From: DASPKA01 sp035628335
Lineage (GTDB): Bacteria; Patescibacteriota; Doudnabacteria; UBA920
Assembly: GCA_035628335.1 (NCBI GenBank)
Contig: DASPKA010000053.1
Span: 1-20,946 of the forward strand
DNA: 20,946 nucleotides
Direction: 5' to 3'
Shown here: positions 5,501-11,765 of the stretch, piece after piece
How the letters are laid out: each line of letters begins with the position of its first letter
How positions within the stretch are numbered: position 1 is the stretch's first letter
Notes under the pieces: model-generated
Database searches by the model: none
Told to the model about the DNA's origin: nothing
What the model saw: only the letters and a program-made list of their open reading frames with translations
Program-made: the position numbers and the translations under genes

Positions 5501-7623
5501 CCACTGGTGCACAAACTTTGGCAGGTAACAAAACCTTAACCGGTAACACCACCATGAGCGGAACACTTAACTTCGGCAGTCGCCAGGTAGTGGCAAGTAC
5601 CGGGCAGGTAACTGCAGTACAGTTTGATGTTACAGGTGACGGAAATAGCTACAACTTTGATTACAACTTAGACGGTTCCAGCGACGCGGGAGACCCAACC
5701 ATCACTTTGGTGCGCGGTCAGACTTACAAATTCAACGTTAACGCTTCTGGGCACCCATTCCAAATTCGCACCAGCAGCGGTGGTGCTGCGTATAACAGTG
5801 GAGTAACAAACAACGGTGCAGACAGTGGCACGGTAACTTTCACTGTTCCGTTTGATGCGCCAAGCTCTTTGGTCTACCAGTGTACTGTTCATGGCGCTAT
5901 GCTTGGTACCATAAACATTGTCACTGCAGGTGCGAGTACTTCCGTAGCTGATACAGATGGCAACACTTCAGTGCAGACAGAAAATACTCCAAACGATAAC
6001 ACTATACGTTTTTTCACCAACGGCAGTTCACGCGCCACTATAGACAATAACGGTTTGTTTACGGTGAGCGGTGCACTCCTGGCAGGAAGCTTACAGGCAT
6101 CTGGGACCCTCACCACCTCAGGGCTTGTTGCTACGACTGGGAGCATTAATAACCTATACAACACAAACATTGTCACTAGCGGTACGGGAAGCTTTATAGG
6201 CACCCAGTTCAACAACGTAGGTTACTACTGGCCGCAAACCAGTGGTTCTGTTGGACAGGTTTTGACTTCCAACGGCGCAGGAGGATTGTCCTGGACTACG
6301 GTTTCAGGAGGCGGTGGTGGAACGGGAACTATCTCTCTTGGGCTGGTTGCAGATGGAGGTGTTGCCCAGACTATTTTGAACGCCGGGACTATTACACTAC
6401 AAGGCGGAAGTGGCATAACCACTTCCAGCGCAGCTACAAACACATTTGTAGTTAACTTTGACGGCACAAAAGTTGCTGATACCACCTTTGGCACTGGCAC
6501 AGTATACACTTGGAACTTTAACGCAGGTTCAGACACCACTCGGGTTGGTTTTTCAAGCGCTGCTATGACTATAAAAGACAACTCAGAACTTCGTTTAGCT
6601 GATGGGAGTAACACCTACTATATCGGGCTACGTGCAGCTTCTGCACTGTCTGCTCAGTACGGTATTGAACTGCCAGATAACCAGGGCGCGGCAGGCGACA
6701 CTTTGGTAAATGACGGCAACGGCTCATTGAGTTGGCAGAAAGTGTTTATAAACTCCGGGGACAGTAACGCAGACATACTGGAAACTGGTACAGATGGTAT
6801 AGATTTAGCAATAGTTACAGATGGTTTAGAGCGAGTTCGTGTGACTAATGACGGCAACGTGGGTATAGGTACCAACAACCCAACTGCTACCTTTCATGTT
6901 GCAACTGCTACTACGGGCGTTAATGTAGCAACTTTTGTAAACGGCACCGGGAGCTGTTCTATAAACCCAACGAGTACTGCCCTGTCATGTAGTTCAGACA
7001 AAAATCTGAAAAATAACATTCAGTCATTTGGCACAAAAACATTGGCTGATGTACTCAAACTGAACCCAGTAACATTCCAATGGAATAGTGGAGAGGGTAG
7101 CGACTCACATAGTGGCTTCATAGCACAAGAAGTTGAGGAAATTATGCCAGAGCTGGTATCAATTGGAGCTGATGGGTATAAGTCAGTGAACTATATGGGC
7201 TTTGCTCCATTTCTAACTTCAGCTATTCAGGCTCAGCAAAAACAGTTGGAGGAATTTTCTAAAAAACTAAGCAGTTCTGGTTCTGTAGAAGGCCTGCAAG
7301 TCTTGTCTGGCTCATCAGAGGTTTTGCTTCAACACTTAAATGCTCTTGAGAACAGGGTTAGTACACTCGAGTACGAAGTGCAACAGCTGAAAGCTGAGAT
7401 AAAGCAACTAAAAGGCGAAACAGAATCAAATCCTGAGTACCAGGTGGGACCTCCATCACAACAGTCACCTACTGTTGGACCCTCTGAAGAAAATGTAGAG
7501 TCAGCAAGTTTGCCCGCGACTCCAACCGAGACCCCAACAGGACCTGTAAGTTCAACAGAAACACAGCAGCCTGAAGCCGTTCCAACACAAGCGCCAAACA
7601 TCGATCCTGCTACTGCTCCTTAG
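2575..7623 (+). CDS. Giant secreted fibre-like protein 1 with cupredoxin and Peptidase_S74 domains
   Basis: A 1682-aa protein. Residues 1-29 are a signal peptide (SQA|AVP). Residues 31-136 form the N-terminal beta domain of CPR surface proteins (LTYGAVLQ, FRIYN, TGG, SPRQTLSSVPFAFRS). Residues 149-172 hold a GDLYFDTTLNQLFY box. Fibre modules (FNGLT...TF, then RGGTG...GNG) repeat at about 3109, 4594 and 5362. Tandem 22-residue shaft repeats lie at 3457-4050 and 4948-5145. Residues about 1017-1120 are a cupredoxin with H1060, C1103, H1106 and M1109. A NVGIGTNNP box precedes the Peptidase_S74 domain, with S1474 and K1479 in SSDKNLK, the expected autocleavage pair. A coiled coil (about 1583-1620) and a Pro/Thr/Glu-rich tail end it. 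There is no sortase motif or C-terminal membrane anchor. It is probably a trimeric surface fibre; adhesion is inferred. Confidence 0.9.
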   Translation: MKNRLTLLRKVASVILLFAFTGFPFTSQAAVPATLTYGAVLQTTSGVAVTGAHNLTFRIYNSLTGGSAVWTEVHTGVNVSNGVISRSLGDITPLSSVDFSFPLYISLEVDTDGEMSPRQTLSSVPFAFRSNSAYGVQTGTTTPSTAQTGDLYFDTTLNQLFYRTSAAWIPVGSSSGLTSFNGLTAANQTFVNDTNITIVSSGSTHTFGFTGILPVTRGGTGLGTVTAGGILYGNGTGTLATLSAPTSGQVMIGSALGLPSFVTVSGDATLTSSGVLSLQSGSVDATKIVDGSITNTDISSGAAIGYNKLSLSGSILNTDIANAAGVTYAKLNLANSIQNADIASSAAIAYSKLNLATSVTNNDIAPGAAIAYSKLNLATSVTNSDISSSAGITYGKLNLVNSLQNADVASGAAIAYSKLNLSNSVTNADIASSAAIAYSKLALSGSIANSDISNSAAIAYSKLNLSGSLLGSDLAPNAAIALSKLASGSAGQIVVLNAAGSATYVNVSGDVAVSTSGLTTIQPDAVMLGTDTTGNFVANIAAGSGISVSGGGENATVTVSLNTAGTNTWSGTQTFAAQTTTGTATATGLSASYAAITNQTTSGTVTTNGINASNAYLVNAQVVGTATLPRGTTFNSINYYWPSTQGTNGQALTNDGTGNLVWATLSGGGTSSGITSLNGISSTVQTFANDTNVTISSSGSTHTLGFTGQLTVSRGGTGVSTFTSNGVVYGNGSGSLLVTAAPTSGQVLLGSSGGAPQFITLQGDVSVLASGSTTIASGAITSAKILDNTITSADIASGAAIPYAKLSLTGSITDSDIASGAGIVYAKLNIANSIQNADISSSAGIALSKFAVGAPGQLLVVSATGTATYASLSGDASLSSTGTLTLANSGVTAGSYGGMSIVPVITVDSKGRVTSVGTAAIPAGSSGGIASFNGLTVATQTFVIDAATSDIGIASSGSTHTLHVPDASASARGVVTTGAQTLAGNKTLTGNTTMSGTLNFGSRQVVASTGQVTAVQFDVTGDGNSYNFDYNLDGSSDAGDPTITLVRGQTYKFNVNASGHPFQIRTSSGGAAYNSGVTNNGADSGTVTFTVPFDAPSSLVYQCTVHGAMLGTINIVTAGASTSVADTDGNTSVQTENTPNDNTIRFFTNGSSRATIDNNGLFTVSGALLAGSLQASGTLTTSGLVATTGSINNLYNTNIVTSGTGSFIGTQFNNVGYYWPQTSGSVGQVLTSNGAGGLSWTTVSGGGGGTGTISLGLVADGGVAQTILNAGTITLQGGSGITTSSAATNTFVVNFDGTKVADTTFGTGTVYTWNFNAGSDTTRVGFSSAAMTIKDNSELRLADGSNTYYIGLRAASALSAQYGIELPDNQGAAGDTLVNDGNGSLSWQKVFINSGDSNADILETGTDGIDLAIVTDGLERVRVTNDGNVGIGTNNPTATFHVATATTGVNVATFVNGTGSCSINPTSTALSCSSDKNLKNNIQSFGTKTLADVLKLNPVTFQWNSGEGSDSHSGFIAQEVEEIMPELVSIGADGYKSVNYMGFAPFLTSAIQAQQKQLEEFSKKLSSSGSVEGLQVLSGSSEVLLQHLNALENRVSTLEYEVQQLKAEIKQLKGETESNPEYQVGPPSQQSPTVGPSEENVESASLPATPTETPTGPVSSTETQQPEAVPTQAPNIDPATAP
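3457..4050 (+). repeat. Nine tandem 66-bp (22-aa) coding repeats
   Basis: The unit reads approximately NADIASSAAIAY then SKLNLATSVT. Nine units follow with an exact 66-base period and no indels; the ninth diverges in its second half. Codon choice varies between units, so this is an old array kept by selection on protein. Confidence 0.9.
4948..5145 (+). repeat. Second, shorter array of the 22-aa repeat (3 units)
   Basis: Three 66-bp units (SADIASGAAIPYAKL, DSDIASGAGIVYAKL, NADISSSAGIALSKF) of the same type as 3457-4050, separated from it by fibre modules. Confidence 0.85.
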
Positions 7624-7642
7624 GTGATATCACAAGATTAAA

Positions 7643-7675
7643 AGTCCCCCGATTCCGCATCGGGAGACTATTTTA
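7643..7675 (+). terminator. Terminator of giant protein 1
   Basis: AGTC-C-CCCGAT pairs with ATCGGG-A-GACT (one mismatch), loop TCCGC, followed by ATTTTA. It starts 20 bases past the TAG stop. Confidence 0.65.
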
Positions 7676-7839
7676 TGGTGTGTCACTAAAAAGGACTTAG
7701 GGCACCAAAGCGCATGAGGGAATCTCTCTGAACAACGTTGTTGCATACGTTCTCCTGGCATAACGTGCATGTGCTCTTAGAGGATTTTATAAAGCTCTCA
7801 GAAGGACCAGGGGAAAAGAAAGGGAGGAGGTGATGATCA
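7676..7839 (+). other. Gene-poor stretch with an orphan perfect Shine-Dalgarno sequence
   Basis: No supported gene. It contains the 12-bp palindrome AACAACGTTGTT (7731-7742). AGGAGGTGAT at 7825-7834 is a 10-base perfect complement of the canonical 16S rRNA 3' end, but the ATG just after it opens only a 6-codon frame (MIKIRQ) that runs into the hairpin at 7840. It could be a decayed gene start or a small transcript. Confidence 0.35.
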
Positions 7840-7875
7840 AAATACGACAGTAGACGTTTGTCCGCTGCCGTATTT
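7840..7875. terminator. Bidirectional terminator hairpin
   Basis: AAATACG (7840-7846) pairs with CGTATTT (7869-7875), with inner CAG/CTG and GAC/GTC pairs. Read on minus it follows the stop of the 7879-8325 gene by 3 bases and ends in TTTT. Confidence 0.7.
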
Positions 7876-7878
7876 ATA

Positions 7879-8325
7879 TTATTTAGGAGTCCGGTTCATT
7901 TTCGTGATGAAGAGGTTTTGCAGGTTGTGCTTTGCCTCTTTCATACTACATCCTACGGGAAAGCACTTTCGTACCTCCCTGCCATATATCTTCTCTTTGC
8001 TTTCCATTGCCTTGAGCAGTCCATTTAAAGAGTCTGCCATGATGTCTGAGTCAAGGTCATCTCTGCAGAAACGGCCGAGTTCAGCTATAAACGAAAGGTG
8101 GCGATGGAGCATAAGCACGGTTATAATTTGTTCAGCTCCTCTATGGACTTTTTGAGCATCTTGGTCGGTTAGTACAATGTTGCCTCGAGCTGCAAGACGG
8201 ATCCGTATTCGCAAAGAGTGCCACCTCATGCGCAGGGGGTAACATTTTTCACAGTACTTGTTATACAACCATTGGTGGGCTTCAAGTACAGAGTTCCATG
8301 CGAGTTTTAAGAGTATATACATCAT
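7879..8325 (-). CDS. 148-aa Cys-containing hypothetical protein
   Basis: The start at ATG 8325 has a strong AAGGAGGT five bases upstream; a second ATG follows at once. The first 20 residues are amphipathic (MMYILLKLAWNSVLEAHQWL) and do not look like a signal peptide. The protein is largely helical and basic. Cysteines at 25 and 28 (YCEKCYP), 87, 121 and 126 could bind a metal, but the spacing fits no family I know. A helical stretch at residues 55-85 (QDAQKVHRGAEQIITVLMLH) has no recognised motif. It is monocistronic, with its own terminator at 7840-7875. Function unknown. Confidence 0.75.
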   Translation of the reverse strand: MMYILLKLAWNSVLEAHQWLYNKYCEKCYPLRMRWHSLRIRIRLAARGNIVLTDQDAQKVHRGAEQIITVLMLHRHLSFIAELGRFCRDDLDSDIMADSLNGLLKAMESKEKIYGREVRKCFPVGCSMKEAKHNLQNLFITKMNRTPK

Positions 8326-8425
8326 ATATACCTCCTTCAGTGTTTCATAATAGTAGCATAGAAAAAATTAATATTGTTTTAATCTTTTAAGAGTTATTTT
8401 AAGATGGATAAGGAGGAAACATGGT

Positions 8426-8737
8426 ATGGTACATTTGTTCGTTTGTTTACTGGTTTTTACATGGTTGGGTGGAATCTGGCTTTTGGAGAAAGAGTACCAG
8501 GAGAAAGGCAAGGCAGGCGAAGCCGGCAGTGGTGCAGGAAAAGCTTATTTTGTCTTGTTAGCCGGCGCAATAGGTTGCGTTTTAGAAGTAGGGAGCATTG
8601 TGAACTACTTACTACCAGAACTACACTATTTATTAGTGGCCCTAGCGGCATTACCGCTAGGTATATCTATTGCATTTTACGTCACTGCCCGGTGGATACA
8701 ATTCGTCCAGAGACCTTACAAAAACTCATCAAGGTAG
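8426..8737 (+). CDS. 103-aa three-helix membrane protein
   Basis: AAGGAGG nine bases upstream selects ATG 8426; the ATG at 8421 is closer to the SD but opens a frame without membrane character. Hydrophobic segments lie at about residues 3-20, 40-62 and 67-88, with a charged, Gly-rich loop (EKEYQEKGKAGEAGSGAGK) between the first two. The tail is basic (RPYKNSSR), so the C-terminus is probably cytoplasmic and the N-terminus outside. No family is recognised. A strong terminator follows at 8746, so it is probably transcribed alone. Confidence 0.75.
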   Translation: MVHLFVCLLVFTWLGGIWLLEKEYQEKGKAGEAGSGAGKAYFVLLAGAIGCVLEVGSIVNYLLPELHYLLVALAALPLGISIAFYVTARWIQFVQRPYKNSSR

Positions 8738-8745
8738 GAAAACTA

Positions 8746-8780
8746 GGCAAGTCTTCACGCAAGGCTTGCCATTTACTTTT
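8746..8780 (+). terminator. Rho-independent terminator after the membrane protein
   Basis: GGCAAG (8746-8751) pairs with CTTGCC (8765-8770), extended inside by a T-G pair and CTT/AAG, loop CACGC, followed by ATTTACTTTT. Confidence 0.75.
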
Positions 8781-8863
8781 GGTCGCGGTTTGACTGCTAG
8801 GTATTATTTGTATAGCTTGGTATAAGGGAAGTCTTTTAGACAATTACAAATAGGAGAGAAATA

Positions 8864-9091
8864 ATGACACGAGGTCAGGTCTTAACCACGTTGCAAATAA
8901 TCGCAGCTCAGGTACTGGGTACTTCGATTTCCGGTGTGCCTATGGACAGGGTACTGAGTTACACAGAGCAAACAGCAATCACAGATGCAGTTTCCGGGAT
9001 TCTTGGAGTACTCATTTACGACCATACTACCCAAGTGACCCTGCGGGTCATGCTGGACGACTACTCCAGGCTGCATCCAAGACCAGTCTAG
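8864..9091 (+). CDS. 75-aa hypothetical protein
   Basis: ATG 8864 has AGGAGAG six bases upstream. The protein is small, soluble and mostly helical by pattern (GQVLTTLQIIAAQVLG, ITDAVSGILGVLIYD, LRVMLDDYSRL). Its size and helix pattern recall an acyl-carrier-like bundle, but there is no DSL phosphopantetheine motif, so I do not assign that. A weak promoter (TTGACT 8790-8795, TATAGC 8811-8816, 15-base spacer) precedes it. The next gene begins 20 bases after its stop, in the same direction, so the two are probably one operon. Confidence 0.7.
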   Translation: MTRGQVLTTLQIIAAQVLGTSISGVPMDRVLSYTEQTAITDAVSGILGVLIYDHTTQVTLRVMLDDYSRLHPRPV

Positions 9092-9111
9092 CTAAGATAT
9101 GGAGGTGCTGA

Positions 9112-9309
9112 ATGAACGCTTCTGACCGTAAAACAACTGGGAGCGAGGACGCTGAGGGTTTTAATTTCGAAACTCTCAGAAAATTGAGAGAGGAGTTGCA
9201 CCGTTTCCTTGAGAATTGTCGCAGCAGGCGACCACCGGCTAAACCTCTCAAACGAGATGAACGTCGCGAAAACATAAAAACCTGGGACGGCCCAGGCCAC
9301 GCAGCGTGA
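9112..9309 (+). CDS. 65-aa charged hypothetical protein
   Basis: ATG 9112 has GGAGGTG six bases upstream. It is very hydrophilic, with one amphipathic helix (residues about 18-36, NFETLRKLREELHRFLENC) and a basic, Pro-rich tail (SRRPPAKPLKRDERRE). It might bind nucleic acid or a partner protein, but no motif proves it. It is the second gene of a short operon with the 75-aa gene, closed by a very strong terminator. Confidence 0.7.
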   Translation: MNASDRKTTGSEDAEGFNFETLRKLREELHRFLENCRSRRPPAKPLKRDERRENIKTWDGPGHAA

Positions 9310-9315
9310 TAGCTT

Positions 9316-9357
9316 TTCTCCATCAGATCAAACTAAGTATCTGATGGAGAATTTTTT
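9316..9357 (+). terminator. Strong rho-independent terminator
   Basis: A perfect 13-bp stem TTCTCCATCAGAT with ATCTGATGGAGAA, 10-base loop, followed directly by TTTTTT. Confidence 0.9.
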
Positions 9358-9438
9358 ATTACTCACTGTAATTTTAATTTATAGATTTTGGGTGTATAGT
9401 TATTTTGTAAGGTCATTGTAATTTTTAAAAATTATATT

Positions 9439-10035
9439 ATGAGAAAAATAATCGTTTTAACATTTTTAACACTTGATGGAGTGATGCAGGCACCTGGGGG
9501 CCCAGAAGAAGATACGTCTGGAGGGTTCGAGTATGGGGGGTGGACCGTTCCGTATTTTGATGAGATGGCTGGTCAAATAATGGCTGAACAGATGAAGCAA
9601 CCGTTTAACTTACTTCTTGGAAGAAAGACCTTCGAGATATTTGCCTCTTACTGGCCATCTCACGCTGATCAGTGGCCGGGAATAAACGAGTCAACGAAGT
9701 ATGTAGTTTCAAATACATTGAACAGTCCCGCATGGGAAAACTCTGTGGTTATAAAAGGTGATGTTATAGAGGAGCTAAAAAAGCTTAAAGCAGAAACTGG
9801 ACCAGACCTGAAGGTGTATGGAAGCGGTAAGCTCGTTCAAACACTGCTCCAGCATGACCTGGTAGATGAGCTCTGGCTCAAGATTTTCCCAATCACTCTC
9901 GGTCAGGGCAAGCGCTTGTTCGCAGAAGGCACTATCCCCGCAGCTTTCATTCTCACAAGCAGTCATGTCTCCCCACGTGGAGTGATACTAGCGAACTACC
10001 AGCGTGCGGGAGAAGTCAAGACCGGATCTTTTTAG
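9439..10035 (+). CDS. Dihydrofolate reductase-like protein (RibD C-terminal domain family)
   Basis: A 198-aa full-length member of the RibD-C/DHFR-like family (YyaP/YwjB type), likely an NAD(P)H-dependent reductase of unknown substrate. Family motifs in order: TLDGVMQAPGG (11-21), LLLGRKTFEIF (58-68), KYVVSNTL (87-94), VYGSGKLVQTLL (126-137), LVDELWLKIFPITLGQGKRLF (two boxes, 141-161). It lacks the RibD deaminase half. There is no SD; the leader is A/T-only for 16 bases before the ATG at 9439, unlike most small genes nearby. A terminator closes the preceding operon, so it is transcribed separately. Standalone members of this family are common as transferred genes; transfer here is only a suggestion. 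Confidence 0.88.
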   Translation: MRKIIVLTFLTLDGVMQAPGGPEEDTSGGFEYGGWTVPYFDEMAGQIMAEQMKQPFNLLLGRKTFEIFASYWPSHADQWPGINESTKYVVSNTLNSPAWENSVVIKGDVIEELKKLKAETGPDLKVYGSGKLVQTLLQHDLVDELWLKIFPITLGQGKRLFAEGTIPAAFILTSSHVSPRGVILANYQRAGEVKTGSF

Positions 10036-10071
10036 TTAACTATTTGACACCTAGATTTTTTGGAGAGGGGT

Positions 10072-10116
10072 AAAAAGAAAACTCCAGACAACCAAACTCA
10101 TACTAGGAGTGTGGTT
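10072..10116 (-). terminator. Probable terminator of the 120-aa membrane protein
   Basis: On the minus strand ACTCC (10110-10106) can pair with GGAGT (10085-10081), followed by TTTTCTTTTT. An alternative stem AACCA/TGGTT with ACTC/GAGT lies in the same bases. Confidence 0.45.
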
Positions 10117-10161
10117 ATGTGAAGCTTTTGGTATTAAGCTGTTAAAAAGAGGTACTAAGAT

Positions 10162-10524
10162 TTAGAAGTGTCTTCTTACATCCCAATAGCTCGCATTTTC
10201 GGTAGTAGGAATGTGCAGGTCAAGATGCTTGACTTCTGGTGAGCCGCAGGTAAAGTCTACGCTAACGGTAATAGCGTATTTCCCATGACTTACTTTCGTA
10301 AGCGTCACCTGATTTAGAATATCTTTTTTTGCTTCTGGGCCACAGCGTTGGGATGTCCACATCTGCACCGTCTGCTCTACAAGAACAGCATTGTTTTGCT
10401 CAACCTTTCTATCAACTATAATCATCGTTGCTGTGAGAAAAGCAAGTGCTGCCACAATGCTGATTAGTAATGTCGCTGCTGTAGTAGCTTTCCAACTCCA
10501 TCCTTTTTTGCTCTTTTCAGACAT
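10162..10524 (-). CDS. 120-aa single-pass membrane protein
   Basis: ATG 10524 has AAAGGAGA six bases upstream and a good promoter. A basic N-terminus (MSEKSKKGWSWK) is followed by one membrane helix (about 13-36), then an extracytoplasmic domain of about 80 residues with two cysteines, C61 and C93, that could form a disulfide. The shape is that of an N-in, C-out anchored protein. It lacks the Gly/Pro cleavage site and Glu+5 of type IV pilins, so I do not call it a pilin. Function unknown. Confidence 0.75.
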   Translation of the reverse strand: MSEKSKKGWSWKATTAATLLISIVAALAFLTATMIIVDRKVEQNNAVLVEQTVQMWTSQRCGPEAKKDILNQVTLTKVSHGKYAITVSVDFTCGSPEVKHLDLHIPTTENASYWDVRRHF

Positions 10525-10557
10525 ATATTCTCCTTTATATAGTTTTTTCGCTGAAAA

Positions 10558-10586
10558 ATCATATCATTTTGCCCTAGAACGTACAA
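10558..10586 (-). promoter_or_regulatory. Promoter of the 120-aa membrane protein
   Basis: On minus: -35 TTGTAC (10586-10581), 17-base spacer, -10 TATGAT (10563-10558). Confidence 0.55.
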
Positions 10587-10654
10587 TATCCATCTCATAG
10601 GCGGGCGTCTTTTTCAGTCTTTGAAAGGTCGCGATTTTGTGGTTTACTTTAAGA

Positions 10655-10683
10655 TTGCTGTAATTGTTATTAAATTTTAGAAT
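10655..10683 (+). promoter_or_regulatory. Promoter of the 31-aa gene
   Basis: -35 TTGCTG (10655-10660), 17-base spacer, -10 TAGAAT (10678-10683). The expected start point is about 25 bases before the ATG at 10715. Confidence 0.5.
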
Positions 10684-10714
10684 TTTCCCAGTAGATCAAT
10701 AAAAAGGAGCTGAT

Positions 10715-10810
10715 ATGGACACCATAAACGTTTGGATATTACTTAATCAACGTTCTCAGGCACACGAGCGCGAGTCCAAGAAAAAACCTAACCAAGATCA
10801 TGCCCAATGA
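10715..10810 (+). CDS. 31-aa small protein
   Basis: AAGGAG lies five bases before ATG 10715, and a sigma70-like promoter lies at 10655-10683. The product begins MDTINVWILLNQ and continues into a charged tail (RSQAHERESKKKPNQDHAQ). The short hydrophobic N-terminus could touch a membrane but is too short for a full helix. Promoter, SD and stop all fit a real small gene, though no homologue is recognised and nothing clear follows it as a terminator. Confidence 0.5.
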   Translation: MDTINVWILLNQRSQAHERESKKKPNQDHAQ

Positions 10811-11040
10811 TTCACCTCAAAGGCAAGCCCCACTTACACATAAGGCACATTATCAGGAGCGTAAAAAAAACTCCGCAAACCTTTCCATGCTTTTGAAAAA
10901 TAGTCTTACTATGAAAATTTTCCTTTGTAATGTAATGTACTAAATTCGAAGGTTTAGTCCCCGTACTCTGCAATATATCCAAAAATTTAACAAGAATCAC
11001 CACAAACCCTGCAGTATTAGCCTTACCTCCTATGTTGGAA
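10811..11040. other. Stretch without a supported gene
   Basis: A minus-strand frame runs through it but lacks a usable start (see rejected items). GGAG and CTCC flank an A-run near 10857-10874, a weak hairpin. Otherwise I see nothing in it. Confidence 0.4.
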
Positions 11041-11085
11041 AAGCCACTTGTTTCGACGGTTGAGTCGAAGCAAATGGCTTTTTGT
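11041..11085. terminator. Terminator of the 151-aa gene (bidirectional stem)
   Basis: A 17-bp stem from AAGCCA (11041-11046) to TGGCTT (11075-11080) with one mismatch and one G-T pair, loop GGTTGA. T-runs follow on both strands. It lies 5 bases past the stop of the 11090-11545 gene. Confidence 0.8.
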
Positions 11086-11089
11086 GTTC

Positions 11090-11545
11090 TCAGGAGAGCT
11101 GTGCCAGCCACCACCAGCTAGTGCCGTAAGTGACAGCACGCGGGATCAGCCTGGGGACCCACACGCCCTGCTCTGGAAAAAGTGCAACAGAGTAACATTT
11201 GCCATTGCGAATGTACTGCACTTCACCAATCCCAATAGGATTTGTACCATTGGGGTTTGGGTAAGTTTCCATAAACGGACCAAACCACTTCGGGTCAGGG
11301 TTCTTTGCACCGTGATCTTCAACGCTAAATGCAATTCTGTCGAGGCTATGGACGCTTTTGGCTGAAGGAATGAGTAGGAATATCCCTTCCCATGGTATTG
11401 TTGCTCGTTTTGTATCGGCAAACAGAGGTGAGTATTCCAAGCCTCCTGTATCCACTGAGTGTCGCTGCAACAGTTGGAGCGTGGTCAGGTGTTTGCTGGT
11501 TAGTTTCAAGATAAACTTTTCTTGCAGTTTCGGTGCTTCTAACAT
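11090..11545 (-). CDS. 151-aa hypothetical protein, Trp-rich C-terminus
   Basis: ATG 11545 has AAGGAGA five bases upstream and a promoter at 11595-11623; overlapping frames lack these. The first 30 residues are helical and basic (EKFILKLTSKHLTTLQLLQRH); the rest looks like a beta-rich domain with many Pro, Gly and aromatic residues (IPWEGIFLLIPS, DPKWFGPFMETYPNPN, GIGEVQYIRNGKCYSVALFP, SWWWLAQLS). No signal peptide or membrane helix is seen. No family is recognised. Confidence 0.75.
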   Translation of the reverse strand: MLEAPKLQEKFILKLTSKHLTTLQLLQRHSVDTGGLEYSPLFADTKRATIPWEGIFLLIPSAKSVHSLDRIAFSVEDHGAKNPDPKWFGPFMETYPNPNGTNPIGIGEVQYIRNGKCYSVALFPEQGVWVPRLIPRAVTYGTSWWWLAQLS

Positions 11546-11594
11546 TACATTTTCATCTCCTTTTGCATTTCTGGGTTTGCATTGTCTACAGGGA

Positions 11595-11623
11595 ACTATA
11601 TCTTTCTTACTATTGTCTGTAAA
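11595..11623 (-). promoter_or_regulatory. Promoter of the 151-aa gene
   Basis: On minus: -35 TTTACA (11623-11618), 17-base spacer, -10 TATAGT (11600-11595). Confidence 0.6.
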
Positions 11624-11765
11624 GTAAACTCAAATATAGAAGGCTCTCTGCGATTGGATCTTCGATTATTATATATTTTAGGTGTGTGTAATTTTGTAAA
11701 TAAAGATAATAAATATGTGATTAGTATTTATAATATGCGTTGTATGACCTTCGTTCTATTGGCAG

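Noticed and set aside
3135..6878. Several Val/Pro-rich minus-strand frames inside giant protein 1
   Set aside because: These are antisense shadows of a low-complexity Ser/Thr/Gly/Ala coding sequence; none has an SD or promoter. The same holds for the minus-strand frames inside giant protein 2.
7630..7746. Minus-strand 38-aa ORF with AGGAGA before its ATG
   Set aside because: It runs through the terminator hairpin of giant protein 1, has no promoter and a composition without protein-like pattern; the SD match is probably chance.
8404..8793. 129-aa plus-strand frame overlapping the 3-TM protein
   Set aside because: Its ATG lies before the SD at 8410-8416, and it passes through the 8746-8770 terminator. 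The 103-aa frame has correct SD spacing and a sensible membrane pattern.
9439..10035. Trimethoprim-resistance dihydrofolate reductase
   Set aside because: The motifs match the RibD-C/YyaP-like branch, not FolA or Dfr enzymes, so no resistance role is assigned.
10812..11114. Minus-strand 100-aa frame with a hydrophobic C-terminus
   Set aside because: Its start codon is a GTG without SD, located inside the 3' end of the 151-aa gene, and its first third reads through the 11041-11085 terminator stem. AGGAGGT occurs inside the frame but no start codon follows at a useful distance.
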